Notes: generated from the sequence alone by a model not told the origin. Numbered from the stretch's first letter, positions 46,573 to 56,487 are shown. The stretch is 64,000 bases of DNA from Streptococcus sp. DD12 (GCF_001578885.1 NZ_KQ969495.1:1037123-1101122), one strand, 5' to 3'. Numbers and translations are program-made.

Positions 46573-49500
46573 CTATTTAGTGATTTTGATAATGACTTGT
46601 TCGTCATTTGCATGGAAATACATCTGGTCAGGCTGGAAGACTGGCTCAGCACCTGTCTGCGAGCGCTGATAGAAACTCTGCTCGGTCATCTTGCAGGTGA
46701 TGAGGGCCATGTCTTGACGGTCAAGGAGGTATCGTGCCAGTGTGTCACGCTTGTGCGTATAGGCTCTGGTTGTCGCAAAAATAAAGTGCATGCCAACCTT
46801 GAGGCCTTCCTCATACATCATGGCAAATTCTTGTTCACTAAGCCCTGTCTGCTCGATAAGACCAACCAAATCTGTAAAGAAGATAAATCGTCGCTCAAAG
46901 TTTCCTTGTTGCCGTTCTCGTATCATCTGATTTTTTAGGCCATGAAGCGAAGCTTTTAAATCATGACTTTCTGTGATAAAAGAGCTCGCCCATTGTTGGT
47001 CTTCATCAAAAGTTTGGTCATTGTCATAGACTACTATCTCTGCTTGAGGGTAAACAGCGTCAATCATCTCAACCAAGTGACAAAATGTCCCACGGCGAAC
47101 AACCTTTTTCTCCCAAACTAGATGCAGATGCTTAAGGAGAGACGCTGCAATAGAAACTGTTGAGACTTCTTCGTACTCGAGCCCCAATGGCAAAGCTCCT
47201 TGTTTGATGGCCCCCTTGGTTTGTGACCGGCTGAGGAAGTCTTTGACAGACAAGACTTCTGGGACGATAGGAACTGTTTCAGGTCGGGCACCATCCCAGT
47301 TCTCATCCATCTGACTGATTTCCTGACGAAGATTCGCCAGACGTTCTAAGTCATTTTCTCCATAGACAGAAAGAGCAATCTGTAGCACCTCTACCTGGTC
47401 CAGTTTGATAAGCCCACGACCAGGTAAATCCTCCATTGGATAGGCGTGACGCCCTACAATATTACGAGACTCAGTCTCATCGGTAAAGAGAAGGCTAATC
47501 TTGGTCTTGATATTTGACGATATAGGCGTTTTGAGTCCATACAAACGTCCTGTACTGATAACCAGATAAAGCCCCAAACTCGTCCCATCTCGAGATATCG
47601 TCGCTAAAAAGCTATCGACTTCTGCTTCCAGAGCAGTCCCCTTAATCCCCTCATAGCTGTCAATAACAAAGAAAAGACGAGGAAGTTTTTGCTTAGTCGC
47701 AAATTCATACGCTGATAAGGAAGATACCATCTCACGCGTGAAAAGAGCTTTTCGTTTCTTGATTTCTGTTTGGATGCGTTCGATAAGTTTACGTGTCTTA
47801 GCGATATCATCGGTGTATACAAGATCTGTAGCATGCGGGAGATTTAACAAACGTAAGAGGCCACTGGCACCGTAGTCCATCAAATAAAATTGAGCTCGGG
47901 CAGGGCTATTCTTTCGCGCTATGTCCATGACTATTGTCTCAAGGAAAGTGGTTTTCCCCATACCTGGCCCAGAAAAGAGAGCGATATGGCCTCGGTCTTC
48001 AAAATCATGCACCAAAGGGTATTGTTCTTGCTTAGACGGACTATCTACCACACCGTAAACGGCTTGATAATCAACAGACTCTGACCAGTTGGCTGATGGT
48101 TGTGAAATAGTCTGAAGGTAGATTTCCTCCCCCAACGGCTCCAACCACGGTCTGGCGACTGGGGTAATCTGGTCGTCAGTGACGATGGTCTTGATGGCCT
48201 GGACGACGGCTTCTAGTTCGGTCGGGATTTGGTTGATGGCCGTGGCTTGGTCTAGCCCTGACAGGTCCTGGGTCAAGGGCTGGAGTTGACCCAGATCATT
48301 GACCGCATAGATGGTCTCATCTAGGATGTCTTGGGAATCCTTGTCTGGCTGATAGTCGGCACCTGAATAGGCCGACTGAAAGAGTTCATAGACCTCGTTG
48401 TTGCCGACTTGGAGATAGGCCCGCCCTGTCTGGGTGATTTCTGCCGCATCTGGTGTGTGAAGGACGTCAGAGGAGTCCTGACGGTCGGCCACCTTAAGGG
48501 CGATGCGAAAGGTAGAGTTAGACCAAATCTGGTCGCTGACAACCCCTGCAGGCTTCTGGGTGGCTAGGATCAGGTGTACCCCCAGAGAGCGCCCAATCCG
48601 AGCCGTTGACACTAGTTCTGCCATAAAGTCAGGTTGGTTGACCTTGAGTTCTGCGAACTCATCTGAGATGATAAAAAGGTGAGGCAGAGGTTCTGTGACT
48701 TGCCCCTCCTTAAACTTCTTCTGGTATTGATTGATGTGGTTGACCTCCTGCTCCGCAAAGAGGGCCTGACGGCGTGCCAGCTCTGCTCGGATAGAAGCCA
48801 GCGCACGCAGGGAGGCGTTGCCATCTAGGTTGGTAATGGTCCCCAAAAGATGTGGCAGGTCCTTAAAGAGATTGGCCATGCCCCCACCCTTGTAGTCGAT
48901 AAGCAAAAAGCCTACATCATGGGGATGGAAATTAACTGCTAGCGATAGGATATAAGACTGGATGAGCTCAGACTTCCCAGATCCTGTGGTCCCTGCAATC
49001 AAACCGTGAGGGCCATGGGCCTTCTCATGGAGGTTGAGTTCGACCAGGTCGTCCTTACCTCTCAGACCCAGTGGTACCGCCAGACTCTGATAGGGCGCAT
49101 GACTCGACCAACGATTACGAATATCTAGGTCCTCAACCGCCTTTGCCTGATACATCTCTAGAAAAGACACACTATCAGGGATGGAGGATTTGAGGGTTTC
49201 TAGATGGTTGAGCCCTGCCAGGTAGCGTGGGAGCTTTTCCTTGTCAAAACCCTCTGGAAAATAGTCCAATGTGAAGATCTGATTAAGAAGCACCCCTTGG
49301 CGCATGACCAGTTGCCCCAGACGCTTGTCCTTGAGGGTGATGACCGTGGTCACCTCCTCTGACAAAGCCGACAGGTCATCCTGGACATAGACGACAGATA
49401 GCCCTAGCGGTGTCGTGTCACGGTCTAGAAAGTCCATAAGGGTGTGGTCAAGAATGAGAGTCTCGTCTAGGACTAAGAGGACAAAGTGAGGCAAAAACTG

Positions 49501-50928
49501 CAGTTTCTCCTTTTGGTCCAAACGATTTTGGCGTTCCTTGAGGATTTGCGTCAGACTGGTCAAAACCATGTCACGGGTGGCCTGGTTATAGACTAGGCCT
49601 CGGACATTGATGTTAGTGAGTCTGAGATGAGGGAGAAAGCGAGCCCAGGCCCAATCGTCTTTTTCCCTCTCAGGTAGGACTACAATCAGGTTGAGGTCAT
49701 GATAAGAGTGGAAAAAAGCCAGCTGACTGACCAAGAGCTGGAGTTGCTCGGTAACGAGTTTGCGGTCGCCCACATAGCCGACCTGACCTTCCATCAGACT
49801 ACCAGACAAGGGCAAGTCCTTCTGCGTCAGGTGGCTGTGATAGAGGCGGTAGCCCCGCTGCTCTAGAGGGTCGACAAGACCTGAACGCTCCATCTGGTTG
49901 TAGGTCAAGCTATAAGGATTTTTGAGTTCCGCAAGACCAATGCGGTAGGTCAGCGCATCAAAGTCTGACAGCCTTTTCTCATAGACACGTGGCGAATAGG
50001 TATCCACAGCCTTATCTAACTCGCTAATAGCGGGGTAGTGATAGGTCTGCCCCTTTTGATAAGCTAGGTCAGCTTGGCGCAGTTCGATAGCCTTGTCCAT
50101 CAAATAGCGCTCGTAACTCTTTTCACGTTCCTTGACATCAAGGCCGTACTGCTTGCGATTTTTAAAATAATTGCTGACAGAAAAAAATAGGGTGACGACA
50201 GACATGCCCATGGTGACAAGAATATAAAGGCCACGGGGTTGCAGGATGGAAATGAGGACGACCAGCCCCACCGATGCCAGAGGGGGCAGGATAAGGCGTA
50301 GGAGTTCGTCCTTGGGTTTGGTGATTTCGGCAGGTGGGCTAGTGACAGCAAACTTGGCTGCATCAGGACGATAGATGAGGCGAGGTGAGCGGTGATAATC
50401 AGGAAAATCAACCGGCCGTTGGTAGGCACTCTGGTCTAACTGAACCAGACTAGGGCCTGCTACCACCTGACCGCTGACCCAGATTTCCTCAGGCTGGAGG
50501 GACAAAAGACTGGCTCCAAAGGCCAGTTCATCGCCCTTGGTCAAATCATAGATCCCCACCTGACACTCGAAATTATTGACATAGAGGTAACCCGATAGGA
50601 TACAAAGGCGAAACCCCTTACCAGTGCGCTCAAGCAGGGCCTGACCTGTCAGGTCAAAGGCAAAGAGGTCTGCTCCCTTGGCCTTTGCCAGATAAAGGGC
50701 TTCTTCTCCCGCTATACTGTAGATGCGACTGTCCTGACCGCCGGGATAATAGTTGACCCCTTCATGGGTCAAACGGTCGGTTAGCTCTTTTTTATCCCCG
50801 TCACTTTCATAAAAAATAGCCTCCCCCTCTTGCCAAAAACGAGGAGCAGATTCCTTGAGTTGGAAGACTTTCTTGGGCTCTAGTGACTGGCTGTAGCGAT
50901 GCCCTTGCTGGTAATAAATCAGGGTCAT
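46573..50928 (-). CDS. essC: T7SS FtsK/SpoIIIE ATPase EssC
   Basis: 1451 aa, the motor and channel of T7SSb. Two N-terminal FHA-like domains (1-200) precede two membrane helices at about 212-256. The first ATPase domain has Walker A GTTGSGKSEL near residue 650, the second has GPGMGKTTFL near 990. A third ATPase-like domain (about 1240-1450) lacks a clear Walker A. EssC C-termini vary between strains and match the effector set, so the last third probably selects the toxins encoded downstream. It overlaps essB by ATGA. Confidence 0.96.
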   Translation of the reverse strand: MTLIYYQQGHRYSQSLEPKKVFQLKESAPRFWQEGEAIFYESDGDKKELTDRLTHEGVNYYPGGQDSRIYSIAGEEALYLAKAKGADLFAFDLTGQALLERTGKGFRLCILSGYLYVNNFECQVGIYDLTKGDELAFGASLLSLQPEEIWVSGQVVAGPSLVQLDQSAYQRPVDFPDYHRSPRLIYRPDAAKFAVTSPPAEITKPKDELLRLILPPLASVGLVVLISILQPRGLYILVTMGMSVVTLFFSVSNYFKNRKQYGLDVKEREKSYERYLMDKAIELRQADLAYQKGQTYHYPAISELDKAVDTYSPRVYEKRLSDFDALTYRIGLAELKNPYSLTYNQMERSGLVDPLEQRGYRLYHSHLTQKDLPLSGSLMEGQVGYVGDRKLVTEQLQLLVSQLAFFHSYHDLNLIVVLPEREKDDWAWARFLPHLRLTNINVRGLVYNQATRDMVLTSLTQILKERQNRLDQKEKLQFLPHFVLLVLDETLILDHTLMDFLDRDTTPLGLSVVYVQDDLSALSEEVTTVITLKDKRLGQLVMRQGVLLNQIFTLDYFPEGFDKEKLPRYLAGLNHLETLKSSIPDSVSFLEMYQAKAVEDLDIRNRWSSHAPYQSLAVPLGLRGKDDLVELNLHEKAHGPHGLIAGTTGSGKSELIQSYILSLAVNFHPHDVGFLLIDYKGGGMANLFKDLPHLLGTITNLDGNASLRALASIRAELARRQALFAEQEVNHINQYQKKFKEGQVTEPLPHLFIISDEFAELKVNQPDFMAELVSTARIGRSLGVHLILATQKPAGVVSDQIWSNSTFRIALKVADRQDSSDVLHTPDAAEITQTGRAYLQVGNNEVYELFQSAYSGADYQPDKDSQDILDETIYAVNDLGQLQPLTQDLSGLDQATAINQIPTELEAVVQAIKTIVTDDQITPVARPWLEPLGEEIYLQTISQPSANWSESVDYQAVYGVVDSPSKQEQYPLVHDFEDRGHIALFSGPGMGKTTFLETIVMDIARKNSPARAQFYLMDYGASGLLRLLNLPHATDLVYTDDIAKTRKLIERIQTEIKKRKALFTREMVSSLSAYEFATKQKLPRLFFVIDSYEGIKGTALEAEVDSFLATISRDGTSLGLYLVISTGRLYGLKTPISSNIKTKISLLFTDETESRNIVGRHAYPMEDLPGRGLIKLDQVEVLQIALSVYGENDLERLANLRQEISQMDENWDGARPETVPIVPEVLSVKDFLSRSQTKGAIKQGALPLGLEYEEVSTVSIAASLLKHLHLVWEKKVVRRGTFCHLVEMIDAVYPQAEIVVYDNDQTFDEDQQWASSFITESHDLKASLHGLKNQMIRERQQGNFERRFIFFTDLVGLIEQTGLSEQEFAMMYEEGLKVGMHFIFATTRAYTHKRDTLARYLLDRQDMALITCKMTEQSFYQRSQTGAEPVFQPDQMYFHANDEQVIIKITK

Positions 50929-52130
50929 GGGGTCTCCTTGCTGATTGAGCTACTGCTGTCTTCTGACAGGGCAGAACTGCGGTTTTTCCAATAGTCATCG
51001 TAGTCTTTTTGTAGACTAGACAGGGTGTTTTCTCGCTCAGCGCCTGACAAAGTCGTGTCATTGCGGACAGTTGCCATGCGTTGGCTGATGGCATAAAGAA
51101 CCAGATCGCTGTCGTCGAGTTGCTTGGCTAGGTCAATGGCCTCTTGCCCCTGACCACGGCCAATCTGAATCCAATAGTCTAGGTAACGCTCATCTGACTT
51201 GAGAGAGAGGGCAGAGAGCACGACCTCGCGTTGTTTATCCGTCAGGTCCAAGGACTGGATATAGCTGTAGGCCAGCTCGTATTTCTGTGTGCTTGGAAGA
51301 GTTTTTAGGCTGACATGTTCCAGCTGGTTGATGACTCCGGAGTAATCCTGAGCCACATAGCGACTGTCCGCCGAAAGTAACAAGGTCTGGTGAGGGCCAC
51401 GAATGAAAAGCAAGTAACCCAAAGGAAGCAAAACCAAAAGGGCCAGGCCCAAGCCCCAGCAGGACAAGAGACGATAGAAACGAAAACGCCGCTTGGGCAC
51501 AAGGACAAGGGTGCTTTCTTCCTTGGCCTTTGCTTCCTCATAGGCTTCTTCTAAGAGGTCTTGAATCACTTTCAGGCTTTCTGCCTGACCTATCTGGTCT
51601 AAGAGAGGCGCTAATTGCTTGCTCTCTAGTCCGCCCTGATAAAGGTCGGCATAAGCGTGCTCGCTAAAGAGGGCCACAATCAAGCAGGTCAGTTGTCGCT
51701 TAAAGTCCTCTGGTGTCAGCGCTTCTGTCGGCATGGACCCAGGTAGCCCACGATAGGCTAGAAGAGGTTCTAAATTTCTCGTGATGAAAATATTTTCAGG
51801 AGCCATAAAAAAGCTGATTGACAAACGCAAGGCGCTGGACAAATGCAGGGTATTCAAGGCAAAACGAAGCTTGTCTGAAGGCGCCATAGCCTTGACCTGG
51901 TCAAAGTCATAGCCCTTCTCAGGCAGCTGGGCTTTCAAAATCACGTCATCCGCATCTTCTGTCAAGCTTACCTCCAAAAAGCCTGGGTAGGGCTTGGTCA
52001 AAAGGCGCAGACTATCTAGCGGGGCACTCACAAAAGACCGTGACAGGCGTAAGTGCCAGATATGAGGGGTCTTGTCATAGGTCAGCTGGGCATCTCCCAG
52101 CATCAGACTTTCTTGTCTTTTTGAGGTCAT
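50925..52130 (-). CDS. essB: T7SS membrane component EssB
   Basis: 401 aa (YukC family). The cytoplasmic pseudokinase-like domain (1-210) is followed by one membrane helix (about 225-250, CWGLGLALLVLLPLGYLLF) and an extracellular helical domain with a polar tail. I take the ATG at 52130, because AAGGAG is 6 nt before it and none precedes the start seven codons upstream. It joins EsaA and EssC in the membrane complex. Confidence 0.93.
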   Translation of the reverse strand: MTSKRQESLMLGDAQLTYDKTPHIWHLRLSRSFVSAPLDSLRLLTKPYPGFLEVSLTEDADDVILKAQLPEKGYDFDQVKAMAPSDKLRFALNTLHLSSALRLSISFFMAPENIFITRNLEPLLAYRGLPGSMPTEALTPEDFKRQLTCLIVALFSEHAYADLYQGGLESKQLAPLLDQIGQAESLKVIQDLLEEAYEEAKAKEESTLVLVPKRRFRFYRLLSCWGLGLALLVLLPLGYLLFIRGPHQTLLLSADSRYVAQDYSGVINQLEHVSLKTLPSTQKYELAYSYIQSLDLTDKQREVVLSALSLKSDERYLDYWIQIGRGQGQEAIDLAKQLDDSDLVLYAISQRMATVRNDTTLSGAERENTLSSLQKDYDDYWKNRSSALSEDSSSSISKETP

Positions 52131-52222
52131 GAGGTCTCCTTTTTCGGTCATAGGATGATGTAGCTAGGAAAATGTCTCGAAGCCTAAGGCTCTGCGCATG
52201 TAGCGAAAGAAGATAAAACAAA

Positions 52223-52250
52223 GGAGTTTGAGACTGTTGTCCCAGACTCG
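52223..52250 (-). terminator. Possible attenuator hairpin between esaB and essB
   Basis: On the minus strand GAG-TC-TGGGAC pairs with GTCTCA-AA-CTC around AACA, then CTTTGTTTT. The 125-nt gap here is unusual in an operon whose other genes nearly touch. Confidence 0.4.
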
Positions 52251-52255
52251 TTTGC

Positions 52256-52498
52256 TTAAGGTGTTTTAATCAAGACAAATAGGCAATCACCATCAGCGAT
52301 ACCTGACTGGGCGAGGCTTTTTGCCTTATCCAAAATTTGGCCTGTTTGCTTACTCTTTAGCTCAAGCCGGTCACTGGCCTGCCAGTCATAAAGTTGAGCC
52401 AGCTTGTCCAATAGTTTAGACAAGGCTAGGTGTTTGGGCAAACTCAAATCATAGTCTTCTTTTTGCATCTCTAGGGTTACCAGGATATGGTCAGTCAT
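52256..52498 (-). CDS. esaB: T7SS ubiquitin-like protein EsaB
   Basis: 80 aa. A ubiquitin-like (YukD) small cytosolic protein, beginning MTDHILVTLEMQKEDYDLSLP. Needed for secretion in staphylococci. It overlaps essA by 8 nt. Confidence 0.92.
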   Translation of the reverse strand: MTDHILVTLEMQKEDYDLSLPKHLALSKLLDKLAQLYDWQASDRLELKSKQTGQILDKAKSLAQSGIADGDCLFVLIKTP

Positions 52499-52952
52499 CG
52501 TCTTCTCCTTTTAGTCTAGATACATAGGCTAAGCCAAGGAACACTAGGGCCACCAAGGCCAGATAGGTATAAAGCACCGTCCAGTCTTGACTTGTATCAG
52601 AATTAGCCGTGCGCTGGGTGACTTTTTTTAAAAAAGTTCCATCTGCCTCCTCAAAAATGTCCTGTGTCGAAGCCAGCTGAGTCAAAGAAACCTGCCCCCG
52701 GGTAAAAAGGCTAGCTTCCTCGCTCCTTGCCTGCTTGAACTTTTGGGCCCTCTTATCCCTAATCACAGCTTGGTCATCCGCGTCAAAGAGGTGGGCTGTG
52801 CGAGTGTCCAAGCTGCCTGTGTCTGCTTCGGTCTTCTGGGTGATGCGGTCGGTTTTAAGGGTCAGCCTATTATCCTCGACACCCTTGGCCTCAACAGAAT
52901 GACCCATCAAAAAGCTCAAAGTCACCAAACTCATCAGAAGGAATTTTCGCAT
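52491..52952 (-). CDS. essA: T7SS membrane protein EssA
   Basis: 153 aa. Signal-type N-terminus (FLLMSLVTLSFLMGHSVEA), polar middle and one C-terminal membrane helix (about 126-144, LYTYLALVALVFLGLAYV). Position between esaA and esaB is standard. Confidence 0.9.
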   Translation of the reverse strand: MRKFLLMSLVTLSFLMGHSVEAKGVEDNRLTLKTDRITQKTEADTGSLDTRTAHLFDADDQAVIRDKRAQKFKQARSEEASLFTRGQVSLTQLASTQDIFEEADGTFLKKVTQRTANSDTSQDWTVLYTYLALVALVFLGLAYVSRLKGEDDD

Positions 52953-52955
52953 GGC

Positions 52956-55913
52956 TTAGGCCTCACGTCTTCTGGTCAAGAGACGACTGATCTGTTTCCA
53001 GTCAAAGAGAGCATTGCAGGCACAAAGTAGACTAATCCCTAGGATAAGTAGCCCATAGTAATGCCCACGTGTCGCAAGCCCTTCTAGAAAACTGGTGAGA
53101 TGGGCTTCTAGGCTTACCAGTGGGTTGAGGCGTTTTATCTGGGCAGGAAATCCAGAAAGCACCAGACTAGTCCCAAAGGAATTGGTCACAAAAACATAGG
53201 ATAAAAGACCAAATAGGATCAAACCAAGACCTAAGGTTTTGAGCTGACGCATAAGGAGGAAGTTCCCCTGCACCAAAAGGCTACCAAATAGGCTGATAAG
53301 AAGCACCCAGACTGGAACCAAGTCTGCGCGAACCACCAACTGACGAGCAGAAAGAATGCCAATGACAAGGCCTTCAAGCAGGCCCACACCTGTCAAAAGC
53401 AGGGTCTCCATCAAACGCTCTGATGAGATTGTTTTCCGAGTCAGCTTATCTACTGTGCGCTTGATAAAGCGGTGACTCTCAAAGACATAAGCGCTAAAGA
53501 AGGCCACACCTGCTAAAAGCAAGACCCAAATAAAGGGACGATAGGACAAGGCTGCCGCTTGAATGGAGGAGGATTCCTGAGCCACAGGGCTAGATAAGAA
53601 GGCGATGAGAACATCATTAGCCACCCCATTTTGGTAGGCATTGTTAAAGACTTTAGAAAAGCTCGCCACAAAGTCATGAGACGATGCCAACTCCTGGTTG
53701 AACTGAGTCATGAGGCCCTGAGCATCGTTGGCAAGGGCATCCGCCTGACTTTGAGCAGTGGCTAAGCTACGGTCAAAGCTCTCAAACTGTTGACGCACAC
53801 TGGCTGACTGGCTGGCATTGCTTTCTGAGGCCGACCGCGTGCTATCCGACTGACTGATTAGGCTCGCCAATTGGCTAGAAAGATTAGAAAGCCCCGTGCT
53901 GGTCTGGCTATTAGCCTCCGATGTACGGTTCCCTTGGTTTATCAGGTCACTGGCTGTAGCCTGTAGCTTGGTCAGAGCTGTCATTTGGCTATCCAACTGA
54001 GTCGCTAGCTTGGTGTTTGAGGTTTGAAGACTGACCAGAGTCTTAGCCATCTGGTCTCGGTTGGCCTTAAGCTTCGTCAACTGGGTTTGTATCTCTGTAT
54101 TGGCAGCAACGGCATCGCTATAGCTGGTCAGACTTGACGTGACACTAGCTGATACCAAATCTGTCAAGGCTGAGCCCACTGAAGCATTGAGCAGGCTGTC
54201 TGACAAGGACAGGCCGCTAGGGTAAAGGCTGTCTAGCATCTGGTTGGCGTGGGCATAGGCATCCACCACTTCTTGAGAGAGGCGGGCGAAGGTCGCAGCC
54301 TTGGTCGCATAGTCGGTTAAATCAATGCTTTCACTGGTGGTTTGGCCACTGGCGCTCGAGTTAGCCGCCGATGTCTGGATGGTCACACTAGCCGACGCCC
54401 CGTCCTGACTAGCGAGAACATCAGACCCTAAACTTATGGTATTAGAAACCGTTGGGTCCAAGGTGTTGGTGGCGTTTCCATTGATGGTGTAGTCACTGGT
54501 TTCTGTGCCATTGACGGTGACGGTGACACTAAGGGGGCTAGCGCTGGCTGGGCTGGTAGAGGGAGTCGAACTGCTGGCGGTGACCACCGTTGAGCGGGCC
54601 GTATCGTAGGCAGACTTGGCGGCAGACAAATCCGCGTAGAGGTTACTTGTCCCACCAGTAAAGCCGGCAGGAAGGTTTGGTTCGGTGACACTACCTGTCA
54701 TGAGAAGGCTATTCACCTGGCTGGCGCTGGCTTGTGGCAGAGCATTTAGGCTGTTTTGGACCAGGGTCTTGATGGTCGTTTCATAGGCCGTCATGCTTGT
54801 TGCTAGGGTCGGGTCCTTGGCTAGAAAGTCCCGCAAGGTCAACTTATTGACTTCCTTGCCATAGTAGGTTTCTAAGCTAGTCGTCACGCCATCTGTCGTT
54901 GACGAAATCTGATTTGCAAGTGCGGTTTCTTGTGCCTTAGCAGCCGTTTCCAAGGCCGCGATCTGCTTATCCAGCGCTTCAATCTCTTTCTGGTAATTTT
55001 CTTCAGCTGTAGAGGCATTCTCTGTGCTCGGTGCCAGACTTTCAGAAAGTTCCTTTTGCGTTGTGGCCAGTGAATCCGTCAGGGTCGCAAGCTCCCCAGA
55101 AAGCAGGTCGCTATTTAAACCCATGAGCCCAGTCATAAATTCGCCGTAACTCAGGTCAGCGGACTGGCGGGCCAAGATGAGTTCTGACAGGTTAGTTGCG
55201 GTGTCTGTGGTGGCACTTGAAAGAGAGGACAGGCTGGAGGTGGTCCCGTCGATAGAAGCTGTCAAGCTGTCATTGAGGGAGAGCAGATTAGAGGCAAAAC
55301 TACCGAAGCCTGGCAGGTTGGCGCGAAAATCGCTTGCTTGACCCAGAACTTTCTGACTATAAGCTGTGATATTTTCGGCCTCAAGGCCTGCCATAGTCTT
55401 GACATTTTCTTGAGCCGTATAGAGATTGGACAAGATAGATGCCATATACATGTCTACTAAGCGGCTATTGAGGGAAGCCACCATGTCCTTACCCACCTTA
55501 GTCGCTTCGGTCTCTATGGCTTGGTTTCCCTTGGCATTGACCTTGTAGGTGATGGTGGCCTTATCCACGTTAATGTCATTGACCGCTAGAACTTTTTTTG
55601 AAAAGTCTGAGGGGATGATAAGCATCAGCTGGTAATCCCCTTGATTGAGCCCACTACTTGCGCGAGCGCGCGAGACCACACTATAGTTCTGGTCATCCTC
55701 TTGTTCTAAACTCTTGATGTAGCTTTCACCTAGGGCGATGCTTTCACCGTCGCTTTTCACCGGCTGGTCTTCATTGACAATGGCAACCGATAATTTCTGA
55801 TTTTCAGCCGTCTGGCGCTGGTTTTCTTCTAGACCTAGTGATAACCCTAGAATACCTACCAAAAAGGCCACTAGGACAATAAGGGAAAGCCAGCCACGTC
55901 TGGTCTCTGTCAT
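52956..55913 (-). CDS. esaA: T7SS membrane protein EsaA (YueB/Pip-like)
   Basis: 985 aa. One N-terminal helix (about 8-28), a very long Ser/Thr/Leu-rich extracellular coiled-coil region, and five or six helices in the last 200 residues. It is the part of T7SSb that spans the wall as an arrow-shaped dimer and in Bacillus (YueB) is the SPP1 phage receptor. It is separated from esxA by an attenuator-like hairpin. Confidence 0.94.
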   Translation of the reverse strand: MTETRRGWLSLIVLVAFLVGILGLSLGLEENQRQTAENQKLSVAIVNEDQPVKSDGESIALGESYIKSLEQEDDQNYSVVSRARASSGLNQGDYQLMLIIPSDFSKKVLAVNDINVDKATITYKVNAKGNQAIETEATKVGKDMVASLNSRLVDMYMASILSNLYTAQENVKTMAGLEAENITAYSQKVLGQASDFRANLPGFGSFASNLLSLNDSLTASIDGTTSSLSSLSSATTDTATNLSELILARQSADLSYGEFMTGLMGLNSDLLSGELATLTDSLATTQKELSESLAPSTENASTAEENYQKEIEALDKQIAALETAAKAQETALANQISSTTDGVTTSLETYYGKEVNKLTLRDFLAKDPTLATSMTAYETTIKTLVQNSLNALPQASASQVNSLLMTGSVTEPNLPAGFTGGTSNLYADLSAAKSAYDTARSTVVTASSSTPSTSPASASPLSVTVTVNGTETSDYTINGNATNTLDPTVSNTISLGSDVLASQDGASASVTIQTSAANSSASGQTTSESIDLTDYATKAATFARLSQEVVDAYAHANQMLDSLYPSGLSLSDSLLNASVGSALTDLVSASVTSSLTSYSDAVAANTEIQTQLTKLKANRDQMAKTLVSLQTSNTKLATQLDSQMTALTKLQATASDLINQGNRTSEANSQTSTGLSNLSSQLASLISQSDSTRSASESNASQSASVRQQFESFDRSLATAQSQADALANDAQGLMTQFNQELASSHDFVASFSKVFNNAYQNGVANDVLIAFLSSPVAQESSSIQAAALSYRPFIWVLLLAGVAFFSAYVFESHRFIKRTVDKLTRKTISSERLMETLLLTGVGLLEGLVIGILSARQLVVRADLVPVWVLLISLFGSLLVQGNFLLMRQLKTLGLGLILFGLLSYVFVTNSFGTSLVLSGFPAQIKRLNPLVSLEAHLTSFLEGLATRGHYYGLLILGISLLCACNALFDWKQISRLLTRRREA

Positions 55914-55945
55914 GTTTACTCCTTATGAGAAATGTTTAGGGGCGT

Positions 55946-55982
55946 GCAAAAACGGGAGAAAATCTCAGCCTCCTCCCGTCTT
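55946..55982 (-). terminator. Partial terminator between esxA and esaA
   Basis: On the minus strand ACGGGAG pairs with CTCCCGT around 14 nt, then TTTTGC. It lies 14 nt after the esxA stop and so would yield excess esxA mRNA. Confidence 0.8.
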
Positions 55983-55995
55983 TGTGTCTTTTCCT

Positions 55996-56283
55996 TTACC
56001 CGATTTGTGAAGCGATAGAAGCATCGGTATCTTCGATGGTAGTCGCGACACCATTGAGCTGGGTATTGATAGAATCCAAGAGCTCAGCAAATTGGGTTAC
56101 CTTTGGTGAAAGCTCGTTGAACTGTTGTTCAAAGGCATCAAAGGCTGTACCATCCCAGTTTTCAGAGATGATTCCTTGTTCTGTCGTCAGAGACGCCAAG
56201 AGGTCACGGACTGCTGTTGCGCCATCTGTGTATTTCACAGCAGAGGTACGTAGCTCTTCAGGGGTTAATTTAATTTGAACCAT
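55996..56283 (-). CDS. esxA: WXG100 protein EsxA
   Basis: 95 aa helical hairpin with its W-D-G turn at residues 43-45 (ISENWDGTAFDAFEQQF). Secreted T7SS substrate that also primes the machine. I start at MVQIKLTPEE (56283), with AGGAAGGA before it; a frame 18 codons longer has no ribosome site. First gene of the T7SS operon. A SigX box is 156 nt upstream. Confidence 0.97.
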   Translation of the reverse strand: MVQIKLTPEELRTSAVKYTDGATAVRDLLASLTTEQGIISENWDGTAFDAFEQQFNELSPKVTQFAELLDSINTQLNGVATTIEDTDASIASQIG

Positions 56284-56439
56284 AATGTTTTCCTTCCTAC
56301 AAATACTGCCTCCTAAAAGACAGTCTCGTTTTACCATAAAAAAGTCTAAAATTTATTTCTTCTAAAAGCGACCCTCAGTGGCCGACCATTACAACTCCTT
56401 CTCCTTTTTTTAAAGGCCTTCAAGCCTCTTCACTTCTTC

Positions 56440-56447
56440 TATTCGTA
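56440..56447 (-). promoter_or_regulatory. Perfect competence (SigX/ComX) box upstream of the T7SS operon
   Basis: Minus-strand TACGAATA in the context CCTTACGAATAGAAG, with a T-run about 15 to 22 nt further upstream. It follows a terminator (56488-56511) and faces esxA with no intervening gene; the only small frame in the leader is ATG-GTC-GGC-CAC-TGA (56389-56375). Confidence 0.75.
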
Positions 56448-56487
56448 AGGGTTCTGGAAAAAAACTCTTTTTTCTAGTTTTGCCCAC

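Noticed and set aside
49116..49123. TACGAATA on the plus strand
   Set aside because: It lies inside essC, opposite to the gene, with no plus-strand gene downstream; taken as chance occurrence.
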